Below are positions 1 to 5,869 of a stretch of 11,630 bases of DNA, one piece after another. Within the stretch, counting starts at the first letter, position 1. Each line of letters begins with the position of its first letter. Below the pieces are notes generated by a model. That model worked only from the letters and a program-made list of their open reading frames with translations. It did not search any database and was not told where the DNA came from. Position numbers and translations under genes: made by a program. This stretch comes from Clostridia bacterium (GTDB lineage Bacteria; Bacillota_A; Clostridia; Christensenellales; Aristaeellaceae): assembly GCA_017412025.1 (NCBI GenBank), contig JAFQOY010000227.1, forward strand, positions 1 to 11,630, in the 5' to 3' direction.

Positions 1-722
1 ACGCGGCAAACAGCTACATCTTTACCGGATGGGAGCCTGAAATCACGGCTGTGACTGGTGATGCAACCTACAGGGCAGTTTTTGCAAGCGAAGTCATCCT
101 CTATACGATCCGCTTTGACGCCAACGGCGGCAGCGGAACCATGGAACCGCAGACAATGATTTACGGGGCTGCGGATCAGTATCTGAAGCCCAACAGCTTT
201 GTCCGCGAGGGATTCTCCTTTATCGGATGGAACACGGCTGCGGATGGAAGCGGAACTGCTGTTGCGGATTGCGCAGTCATCTCTGCTCCGTGGAACGGTA
301 CGCTGTATGCGCAGTGGTCGAAGAACGCGTGGATCACCTCCCCCACTGCTGAACAAACCGTCACCGTCTATGAGGGCGACCAGGCCACCATGTCCATCGA
401 GGCTCAGAATGCGGCTTCTTACCAGTGGTACGTCGATTACAACGACGGCACCGGCTGGCATGCGTGCGGAGAGAACAGCCCCACCTACGTTACCAGCCCG
501 ACCAAACTGAGCAATAACGGCTATCGCTACAGGTGCGTTGTGACCGGTGAAAACGGCGTAACCGTGGAAAGCCCCGTCTTTACGCTGGAAGTGCTCAAGC
601 GAGTCAATATTCCGCAGACGGGGGATAATTCTCAGCTTGGCCTGTGGATGGCGATGTGCTTCGTCGGTTTCGCTGGTATGACGACCCTTGTCCTGCGCGG
701 CAAAAAGAGAAGAACAGAATAA
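1..722 (+). CDS. Cell-wall-anchored surface protein, C-terminal end (5' truncated)
   Basis: The reading frame is open from base 3, so the protein begins outside the window; a GTG at 51 is internal, not a start. The fragment starts with the end of one repeat (FTGWEPE...VTGDATYRAVF), continues into a Listeria-Bacteroides/InlB-B type repeat (about nt 100-320; RFDANGGSGTM ... FIGWNTAADGSG ... LYAQW), then an Ig-like domain (about nt 330-595; SYQWYVDYN ... NNGYRYRCVVTGENG). The C-terminus is a sortase-sorting signal: IPQTG at nt 609-623, a hydrophobic stretch of about 20 residues, then RGKKRRTE. Known for such proteins: export, sortase cleavage after Thr of the LPXTG-like motif, and linkage to peptidoglycan; repeat regions often serve as stalks or adhesins. 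The adhesin role is inferred; the ligand is unknown. A terminator follows 22 bases after the stop. Confidence 0.88.
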   Translation, partial: AANSYIFTGWEPEITAVTGDATYRAVFASEVILYTIRFDANGGSGTMEPQTMIYGAADQYLKPNSFVREGFSFIGWNTAADGSGTAVADCAVISAPWNGTLYAQWSKNAWITSPTAEQTVTVYEGDQATMSIEAQNAASYQWYVDYNDGTGWHACGENSPTYVTSPTKLSNNGYRYRCVVTGENGVTVESPVFTLEVLKRVNIPQTGDNSQLGLWMAMCFVGFAGMTTLVLRGKKRRTE

Positions 723-743
723 TCTCCGGCCTTAAACCTGAAG

Positions 744-779
744 AAACAGCCAGACAGTGAACAACTGCTGGCTGTTTTT
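744..779 (+). terminator. Rho-independent terminator of the surface-protein gene
   Basis: A perfect 10-bp stem (744-753 AAACAGCCAG with 768-777 CTGGCTGTTT) closes a 14-nt loop, and its right arm runs into five Ts (775-779). It lies 22 nt after the stop codon, in the right orientation. Confidence 0.85.
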
Positions 780-798
780 GTCATATGGGAAATGGCAT

Positions 799-907
799 AA
801 ACCTCTCCACCGCTTACGCGGTCCCCCTTTCAGTGGAGGCGGGTGCTGCTTGCCAGGCCAAGGCTTCCCTGAAAGGGGAGCTGGCGCTTGATGCGACTGA
901 GGGGTTG
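799..907. repeat. MITE-like palindromic extragenic element
   Basis: Two related half-elements face each other. The left half (801-831) has a small hairpin ACCGC-TTAC-GCGGT (809-822) and ends CCCCCTTTCAG. The right half (861-907) starts CTTCCCTGAAAGGGGAG, contains the degenerate hairpin CGC-TTGAT-GCG and ends GACTGAGGGGTT. The outer ends match as inverted repeats of 8 bases with one mismatch (800-807 and 899-906), and the inner CCCTTTCAG/CTGAAAGGG arms also pair. The right half resembles the element at 5798-5840. There is no coding capacity; it looks like a non-autonomous or REP-type repeat. The exact ends are uncertain. Confidence 0.6.
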
Positions 908-939
908 AAGCGTGCGAAGCACACTTTCTTGCAAAAAAA

Positions 940-962
940 GAGGAAAGGCCGGAGCCTTTCCT
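940..962. repeat. Direct repeat copy 1 (23 bp, itself a hairpin)
   Basis: Identical over 23 bases to 1196-1218. It begins GAGGAAAGGC, loops at CGGA and returns GCCTTTCCT. Both copies are followed within three bases by CAGATT, so the repeat unit is slightly longer and imperfect at its 3' side. Confidence 0.85.
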
Positions 963-1195
963 CAGATTATCAATAAAGTCTGTTTTAAACTTTGGGGATG
1001 CATGAAGGGGCTGCAGCCCCTTCATATGAAATCCGCAGCAGCGACATGCGCGGTGCGAGGAGCGGCTGCAAGCCGCTTCCTATATCATTTTCCGGCCGTA
1101 CGCGCAGCGTACAAGAAAATGATGTTTTATCCGCTGCAAGTATGCGTTAGCAGACTTGCAGCGACAGACCGTCAACAATACTTTGTTGACGGTCT

Positions 1196-1218
1196 GAGGA
1201 AAGGCCGGAGCCTTTCCT
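1196..1218. repeat. Direct repeat copy 2 (23 bp, itself a hairpin)
   Basis: Exact copy of 940-962, with the same hairpin (1197-1205 with 1210-1218). Here it sits inside a larger stem, because 1188-1196 can pair with 1221-1229; copy 1 lacks such flanking pairing. Confidence 0.85.
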
Positions 1219-1260
1219 TTCAGATTGTCGAAAAACCTGTGTAGAGCAGAAAATAACGGG

Positions 1261-2040
1261 TTATTTTCCGCCGAGCACGGAGGCGAACGGATCGTCGTTT
1301 TGCTGCTCGTCGTCAATCAGCCCGTCGGCCCTGAGCATGTCGCGCAGCACGTCCATCTCACTTTCAAGGTCAAGGAAGCGGTACGCGTCAAGCGCCTCCG
1401 CCTGCTTGACAAAAGCCTTGTCGATCGCGCCGAGGGCGTCGGAGATGCGGCTGCGCACCTCGCGCGCCTTGCGGGTGGACGCGGTGTTTTCAAGCCTTGC
1501 GCGCGCGTCGAGCAGCTTCAGCGTCGTCGGCAGATAATAGCGCAGGAAGGAGCGGAGCTGGGAGAGCAGCTGCGGGCGCTGCTCCAGGATCAGCAGGATC
1601 TGCTTGCAGCTGTTTTCAATGGAGTCGATCTGCGCGGAAAGCGCCTCGTCGGCGATGACGTCGTTGGCATAGCGGATTTTCTGAAGCGCCTCATAGCCGA
1701 TACGGATGACGTCGTCTGCGCTGGCATTTTCCGGGATGACGGTTTCCTCGGCGCGCTGCTGCCTGGCGGCGGCGCGCGCGGCGGAGGCCTCCGTCTGCTG
1801 CCAGCGGCGCTCAAGTTCGTCCTCGTCCATCACCGTGCACTCCTCATCGCGATACACCTCCGAGGGGCGATGGGTAAAGGGCGGCGCTTCTTCCTGCTGC
1901 TCCTTTTCCAGCTTTTTCAGCACGTGGAACACCAGGTAAACGACCAGAATGCCGATAGGGCCGCCGATAAAGAACGACAGCAGATACCATGCCCAGCGGG
2001 GGAGATAGTCGAGCATCTTGAGGATTTTTTTCGCGTTCAT
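1261..2040 (-). CDS. xpaC: XpaC-family membrane protein (5-bromo-4-chloroindolyl phosphate hydrolysis protein)
   Basis: 259 aa. Residues about 15-40 form a hydrophobic membrane hairpin or segment (WAWYLLSFFIGGPIGILVVYLVF), followed by a charged, Glu/Arg-rich linker and a helical domain (about 105-240). That domain carries the family signature: IRYANDVIADE, FLRYYLPTTLKLLDA near the middle and an ALDAYRFLDLESEMDVLRDML end. These match the XpaC family (PF10112), whose biochemical function is not established despite its name. In Bacillus subtilis xpaC is next to a TelA-like gene (yaaN); here nothing follows but repeats. The start has GGAGG ten bases upstream. It has its own promoter (2082-2110). 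A weak A/T-rich 9-bp hairpin (1249-1268) overlaps the stop codon. Confidence 0.85.
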   Translation of the reverse strand: MNAKKILKMLDYLPRWAWYLLSFFIGGPIGILVVYLVFHVLKKLEKEQQEEAPPFTHRPSEVYRDEECTVMDEDELERRWQQTEASAARAAARQQRAEETVIPENASADDVIRIGYEALQKIRYANDVIADEALSAQIDSIENSCKQILLILEQRPQLLSQLRSFLRYYLPTTLKLLDARARLENTASTRKAREVRSRISDALGAIDKAFVKQAEALDAYRFLDLESEMDVLRDMLRADGLIDDEQQNDDPFASVLGGK

Positions 2041-2081
2041 GTATGGAAAACCTCCGAAAGAGATGATGAATGGCTGAACCC

Positions 2082-2110
2082 ATTATATCAAAACATGGCG
2101 GCGATGTCAT
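2082..2110 (-). promoter_or_regulatory. Sigma-A type promoter of xpaC
   Basis: Read on the minus strand: -35 ATGACA (2105-2110, 5 of 6 consensus), 17-base spacer, -10 TATAAT (2082-2087, perfect). It lies directly after the terminator of the upstream LCP gene and gives a short leader of about 35 nt ahead of xpaC. Confidence 0.8.
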
Positions 2111-2111
2111 C

Positions 2112-2148
2112 AAAAAAAGCACATTCGCATCGGCTGATGCGAATGTGC
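2112..2148 (-). terminator. Rho-independent terminator of the LCP gene
   Basis: Perfect 13-bp stem (2119-2131 with 2136-2148), loop GGCT on the plus strand, followed on the minus strand by seven Ts (2112-2118). It starts 15 bases after the LCP stop codon. Its T-tract touches the -35 box of the xpaC promoter. Confidence 0.92.
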
Positions 2149-2163
2149 CTGCGCGTATGGGGA

Positions 2164-3069
2164 TTATTCTGCTGCGGCGGCCTCTGCCGGATAGCCCAGC
2201 ACCTCTCGCAGGAGGGCGCGGTTTTCTTCAAGGTCGGCGAGTACGCCGTTGACGCCGCTGGGCGCGTTGCCGTAGCGCCAGCTGTCCATCGGCATGACGA
2301 TGCGCTCGACGTCCGCGCCGCGCAGCCAGATGGCCTGTGACAGCAGACCGGCCTGCTCAGCGCCGGTGTAGGAGGAGTGCCAGGCGTGCTTGAGAGAGTT
2401 GAACACGCTGACGATGTTGCCGATGGTCATCTTCTTCGTCTGGGCGACCATGGCCTGCATCAGCTTGCCCTGGCGCGCGCCGCGCGCAAAATCGCTGTCG
2501 AGCTTGCGGCAGCGGGCATAGGCGAGCGCCTGTCCGCCGTTGAGGCGGCATACGCCCTCAGACAGCGGATTATCGGGATAGATGCCGGCGTTCTTGTTGA
2601 GGTAGAGAACTTCCTCCCGGGTCAGCTCGATCTCCGCGCCGCCGATGGCGTCGACCAGCTCGATGACGGAGGTAAAGTTGACGAGGAACCAGCCGTCGAT
2701 ATCGACGCCGAAGTTCTTTTCAATCAGATGAAGCAGCTCGTCTTCGCCCTTGCTTTTGAGAATGGTGTTGATCTTGGTCAGCCAGCCGTTTTCGTTTTCG
2801 ATGAACAGATCGCGCGCGAAGGTGACGACGCTGACGTCGGCATGCGTGAAGTCGACCTGGGCGAGCATGATGACGTCGCTGCGGACATTTTCTGCGTTGA
2901 GCGAGCCGTAATTGTCCGCGCCGATGATCAGAAACGTTTTGGTGCCGCGCGGGTGCAGAAGAAGGATCAGCACGAGCACGACAGCCAGTACGGCGACGGC
3001 AATGCGGGCAAGCCGGTGGGTCTTGAGATATTGCTTTGCCTTTGAAGCGGATGAACGGACAGCTTCCAT
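2164..3069 (-). CDS. LytR-CpsA-Psr (LCP) family cell-wall polymer ligase
   Basis: 301 aa from the ATG at 3069, which has AGGAGG nine bases upstream; a farther ATG at 3102 lacks such a site. A basic N-terminus and one signal-anchor helix (about 23-38) place the catalytic domain outside the membrane. LCP landmarks are visible: G50-A-D52, R63-S-D65, R86-D87 after VVTFA, and GGQALAYARCRKLDSDFARGARQ (178-200) with its conserved Arg and Asp residues. Family role: transfer of lipid-linked glycopolymers such as teichoic acids to peptidoglycan. Which polymer is used here cannot be told. The only two cysteines (C174, C187) are both in the external domain, close to the active-site motif. The gene is monocistronic: own promoter upstream, strong terminator downstream. 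Confidence 0.92.
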   Translation of the reverse strand: MEAVRSSASKAKQYLKTHRLARIAVAVLAVVLVLILLLHPRGTKTFLIIGADNYGSLNAENVRSDVIMLAQVDFTHADVSVVTFARDLFIENENGWLTKINTILKSKGEDELLHLIEKNFGVDIDGWFLVNFTSVIELVDAIGGAEIELTREEVLYLNKNAGIYPDNPLSEGVCRLNGGQALAYARCRKLDSDFARGARQGKLMQAMVAQTKKMTIGNIVSVFNSLKHAWHSSYTGAEQAGLLSQAIWLRGADVERIVMPMDSWRYGNAPSGVNGVLADLEENRALLREVLGYPAEAAAAE

Positions 3070-3143
3070 CAATATGAGCCTCCTGTGCGAAATAAAATGC
3101 ATGATGTGGCGATTAAAAAGCGATACATATCAGATCAAGAATA

Positions 3144-3172
3144 AACATATCATAACTGTGATGGAAAATCAA
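3144..3172 (-). promoter_or_regulatory. Possible promoter of the LCP gene
   Basis: On the minus strand: TTGATT (3167-3172, 4 of 6), 17-base spacer, TATGTT (3144-3149, 4 of 6). The surrounding sequence is A/T-rich against a G/C-rich background. It would give a leader of about 70 nt. Only a moderate match. Confidence 0.4.
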
Positions 3173-3219
3173 GCGGCGCGCCGGGAATAAGGGATTTTAT
3201 GCGCTGGGGAAAATACCAG

Positions 3220-3247
3220 TTGCAAGAATCCGGATTTTGTGTATAAT
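3220..3247 (+). promoter_or_regulatory. Sigma-A type promoter of rnj
   Basis: -35 TTGCAA (3220-3225, 4 of 6), 16-base spacer, -10 TATAAT (3242-3247, perfect) preceded by TGTG. The predicted transcript start is near 3254, about 260 nt ahead of the rnj start codon. Confidence 0.75.
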
Positions 3248-3253
3248 GAGACC

Positions 3254-3517
3254 GTTATGGATTTTTGCGCGGGCGTATCCCTGCCCTGCGCGGAATCAAA
3301 GCGCCGTCCGGGCTGACCTCCGGCGGCGGGGCGGAAGAATGCCGCCGGAAAGAAATAGCCCTTTGCCCGCATGCGGGTTGTTTGTGTTGTCTGCGGTATG
3401 CGCGGCGGACGGGCATGCGCGGCGCGGGAAAGGGCTGACGCAAAGCAAAGTGATGATTCCGGCAGAAGCCGGTTTGAAGCGGCGCAGGCGCGCCGAAGAA
3501 AGAGAAAGGATATTATC
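3254..3517 (+). promoter_or_regulatory. Long structured 5' leader of rnj
   Basis: The leader folds in at least three places: a 9-bp stem TCCGGCGGC/GCCGCCGGA (3319-3327 with 3341-3349); a long-range 12-bp stem with one bulged G (3358-3370 with 3424-3435) enclosing the palindrome CCCGCATGCGGG (3366-3377); and CCGGC-AGAA-GCCGG (3459-3472). A 19-codon frame opens at ATG 3257, only about three bases after the predicted transcript start, and closes at TGA 3314-3316, just before the first stem. None of the stems is followed by a T-run, so simple attenuation is not indicated. It matches no riboswitch I recognise. Confidence 0.5.
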
Positions 3518-5743
3518 GTGACGGATAACGAAAATCGCAGAAACCATTCCATGAATGAAACGGCCGGCGCAAAGCGCGCCGGAGCCAGGCGGAGCGCGGC
3601 GGCGAAGAAGCCGGAAGCCGCAGGAAACACCTCAGCCAAGACGGGAGCCAAAAAGGCGCCGCGCCGCGGCGCGGCCGCGCCGCAGGCGGCGCACAAGAGC
3701 GCCGGGACAAAGGGCGCCAGAACGCAGCAGGCCAGAAAGAACGACGCGCCCGCAGCGGCAAAGGCGGCCATGAACGGCGCGGCGAAGGAAGCGGCTGCGC
3801 CGGCAAAGCGCAGCGCGCCGCGCAGGACGGCGGCGAAAAAGCAGCAGGCCAGGCCTGAAGCGAAAGCGGTAGCAGCCCTGCCGCAGGCCGCGCCGTCTGC
3901 GCCGAAGGCTGTGCAGGCCGCAGCGAGCAATCGCGCGGCAAAGCGTCCGCAGGGCGGCAGGCGTCGTATCGTAGCGCCGGCCGTGCAGGCGGATAAGCCC
4001 TGCATCTCCCAGACGCTGCAGCTGGTGGGCAAGAAGCCGCCGACGATGCGCTCCCGCGCGAGCGAGCATCCCTCCCGCGCGACGCTGCGCATGATCCCGC
4101 TGGGCGGCATGTGCGAAATCGGCAAGAACATGACGGCGTACGAGTACGGCAATGACATCATCATCGTCGACTGCGGTCAGATCTTCCCGGACGAGACGAT
4201 GCCGGGCGTGGACGCCGTCATTCCGGATTTCACCTATGTGCTGCAGAACCGCGACCGCGTGCGCGGCATATTCATCACCCACGGCCACGAGGATCACATC
4301 GGCGGCCTGCCGTACCTGATGCGCGAATTCAAGGCGCCGATCTACGGCGGCAAAATGGCGGTGGAGCTGCTCAAGTACAAGCTGGACGACCGCGTGCCGG
4401 GGCTGACCAAATCCTGCACGCTGCGCGCGGTGGAGGCGGGCGACGTCATCCGCGCCGGCTGCTTCTCGGTGGAGTTCATCCACGTCAATCACTCCATCGC
4501 GGACGCTTTCATGTTTGCCATCCGCACGCCGATCGGCACGATTGTGCATTCCGGCGACTTCAAGATCGACTATACGCCCATCAGCGGCGAGATCATGGAT
4601 CTGCAGCGTATTGCGCAGATCGGCCGCGAGGGCGTGCTGCTCTTCGTCTGCGAGTCGACCAACATCGAGGTGCCGGGCTTCTCCAAGTCCGAAAGCCATG
4701 TCGGCGAGTCGATGGCCGAGATGTTCAAGGGGGCGCAGGGCCGCATCTTTGTGGCGACGTTCTCCTCGAATGTTTCCCGTCTGCAGCAGATCTTTACCGC
4801 CGCCGAGCGCCACGGGCGCAAGGTTGCGCTGGTAGGCCGCAGCATGCTCAACGTGTTCAATGCGGCCAACAACCTTGGCTATATCCAGATGAAGCCGGAT
4901 ACGCTGATTGAGGCCTCTCAGGTGGACAAGTATCCGCCGGAGCAGGTGGTCATCATCTCCACCGGCTCTCAGGGCGAGCCGATGAGCGCGCTGACGCGCA
5001 TCGCTTTCAGCAATCATCGCGAGCTGGAGATCCAGGCGGGCGACACGGTGATCATCTCCGCGACGCCGATTCCGGGCAACGAGAAGCCGATTTACAAGGT
5101 CATCAACGAGCTGTACAAGCGTGAGGCGAAGGTGTATTACTCCGCGCTGGCGGATGTGCACGTCTCCGGCCATGCCTCCCAGGAGGAGATCAAGCTGGTG
5201 CACAGCCTCGTCCGGCCGAAGTTCTTTATCCCGGCTCACGGCGAGACGCGCATGCTCTATCAGCATGCCGAGCTGGCGCACAGGCTGGGCGTGCCGTTTG
5301 AAAACATCTTTATCCTCGCCAACGGCGATATCTTTGAGATTGCAAAGGGCAGCGCGAAGGTGACGGGCTTCACCAACGGCGACGCCGTACTCATCGACGG
5401 CGCGTCCAAGGGCGAGGTGGACAATACCGTTCTGCGCGAGCGCAAGCTGCTCTCCGACGACGGCGTGGTTTCCATTGCTCTTGCGGTCAGCGCGAAGACC
5501 GGCGCGATGATGGCGCAGCCCGTCGTCAGCGCGATGGGCTTCCTGTATGACAGCGAGCACGCCAGGGTGGAGGCGGCCTGCCGCCAGCATGCGGGCAACA
5601 TGGTATCGCGCTGCATCTCCTCCGGCAAGAAGGTCAAGGAGGCGGTCGCCTCCGGCCAGATGCAGGGCCAGATGCGCTCCTTCCTGTATGAAAAGACGAA
5701 GCGCCGCCCGGTTGTGCTGATCAACCTGATTGAGGTGGAGTAA
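3518..5743 (+). CDS. rnj: Ribonuclease J with a long basic, low-complexity N-terminal extension
   Basis: 741 aa. The GTG at 3518 is chosen because AGAAAGGA ends seven bases before it; the frame stays open back to 3371 but those codons lie in the leader, and ATG 3551 has no ribosome binding site. Residues 1 to about 185 are an Ala/Lys/Arg/Pro-rich, probably disordered tail. The core (about 190-741) has normal RNase J length: IPLGGMCEIGKN, metal motif H255-G-H257-E-D259-H260, HSGDFK with H344/D347, GSQGE 483-487, SGH552, PAHGE with H574, and the conserved end LYEKTKRRPVVLINLIEVE. Family role: 5'-3' exonuclease and endonuclease in mRNA turnover and rRNA maturation, with two Zn ions, in the cytoplasm. 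N-terminal extensions are known in actinobacterial RNase J. The extension may bind RNA (inference). Confidence 0.96.
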   Translation: MTDNENRRNHSMNETAGAKRAGARRSAAAKKPEAAGNTSAKTGAKKAPRRGAAAPQAAHKSAGTKGARTQQARKNDAPAAAKAAMNGAAKEAAAPAKRSAPRRTAAKKQQARPEAKAVAALPQAAPSAPKAVQAAASNRAAKRPQGGRRRIVAPAVQADKPCISQTLQLVGKKPPTMRSRASEHPSRATLRMIPLGGMCEIGKNMTAYEYGNDIIIVDCGQIFPDETMPGVDAVIPDFTYVLQNRDRVRGIFITHGHEDHIGGLPYLMREFKAPIYGGKMAVELLKYKLDDRVPGLTKSCTLRAVEAGDVIRAGCFSVEFIHVNHSIADAFMFAIRTPIGTIVHSGDFKIDYTPISGEIMDLQRIAQIGREGVLLFVCESTNIEVPGFSKSESHVGESMAEMFKGAQGRIFVATFSSNVSRLQQIFTAAERHGRKVALVGRSMLNVFNAANNLGYIQMKPDTLIEASQVDKYPPEQVVIISTGSQGEPMSALTRIAFSNHRELEIQAGDTVIISATPIPGNEKPIYKVINELYKREAKVYYSALADVHVSGHASQEEIKLVHSLVRPKFFIPAHGETRMLYQHAELAHRLGVPFENIFILANGDIFEIAKGSAKVTGFTNGDAVLIDGASKGEVDNTVLRERKLLSDDGVVSIALAVSAKTGAMMAQPVVSAMGFLYDSEHARVEAACRQHAGNMVSRCISSGKKVKEAVASGQMQGQMRSFLYEKTKRRPVVLINLIEVE

Positions 5744-5797
5744 TCGACGCTTTCCGTCAGGTGGGCATAAGCTGCATGATTGATATAGACTGCTTCA

Positions 5798-5840
5798 GGC
5801 TCCCTCTTGAGGGAGCTGTCGGCGAAGCCGACTGAGGGAG
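5798..5840. repeat. Short palindromic extragenic repeat (REP-like)
   Basis: Hairpin 1 is GCTCCCTC/GAGGGAGC (5799-5806 with 5809-5816); hairpin 2 is GTCGGC-GAA-GCCGAC (5818-5832); a TGAGGGAG copy follows (5833-5840) that could pair instead with the first arm. The layout (AGGCT, G-rich arm with GAGCTG, hairpin, CGACTGAGGG) matches the right half of the element at 799-907. It lies in the gap between rnj and rlmI; no separate terminator for rnj is seen, so these hairpins may affect read-through or 3'-end stability (inference). Confidence 0.75.
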
Positions 5841-5869
5841 TGGCGACTGAGAACCCTGGAGGACATATG

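Larger units (their letters stand above)
940..1229. repeat. Dense array of hairpins in a gene-free gap
   Basis: At least seven palindromes lie in 290 nt: 940-963 (10-bp stem, CGGA loop); 1002-1025 (perfect 24-bp palindrome centred on CTGCAG); 1061-1077 (7 bp, loop GCA); 1084-1123 (outer 9 bp, inner GTACGC-GCA-GCGTAC); 1132-1163 (10 bp plus inner TGC/GCA); 1165-1196 (14 bp, loop TACT); 1188-1229 (outer 9 bp with two G-T pairs, inner 9 bp). Three of them share the core GCTGCA. No believable ORF, ribosome binding site or promoter goes with the array. It is probably a cluster of lineage-specific palindromic repeats; a structured non-coding RNA cannot be excluded. Confidence 0.7.

Noticed and set aside
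940..1229. CRISPR array
   Set aside because: The hairpins differ from one another, only one 23-base unit is repeated (twice), spacing is irregular and no cas gene is present.
799..1229. Insertion sequence or retron
   Set aside because: There is no transposase or reverse transcriptase frame in or beside the gap; only non-coding repeats can be supported.
785..1244. Short plus- and minus-strand frames in the repeat gap
   Set aside because: They run through hairpins and palindromic repeats, have no ribosome binding sites, and resemble no protein family.
1225..2340. 371-codon plus-strand frame over xpaC
   Set aside because: Antisense shadow of xpaC and the end of the LCP gene; it crosses the LCP terminator and the xpaC promoter.
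3169..4164. 331-codon minus-strand frame over the rnj leader and 5' end
   Set aside because: Ala/Phe/Cys-rich translation is the mirror of the Ala/Lys/Arg-rich RNase J tail; it also crosses two promoters.
3632..5590. 652-codon open frame antisense to rnj
   Set aside because: It lies wholly opposite a certain RNase J gene, has a biased composition typical of shadow frames in G+C-rich codons, and shows no recognisable motif or ribosome binding site.
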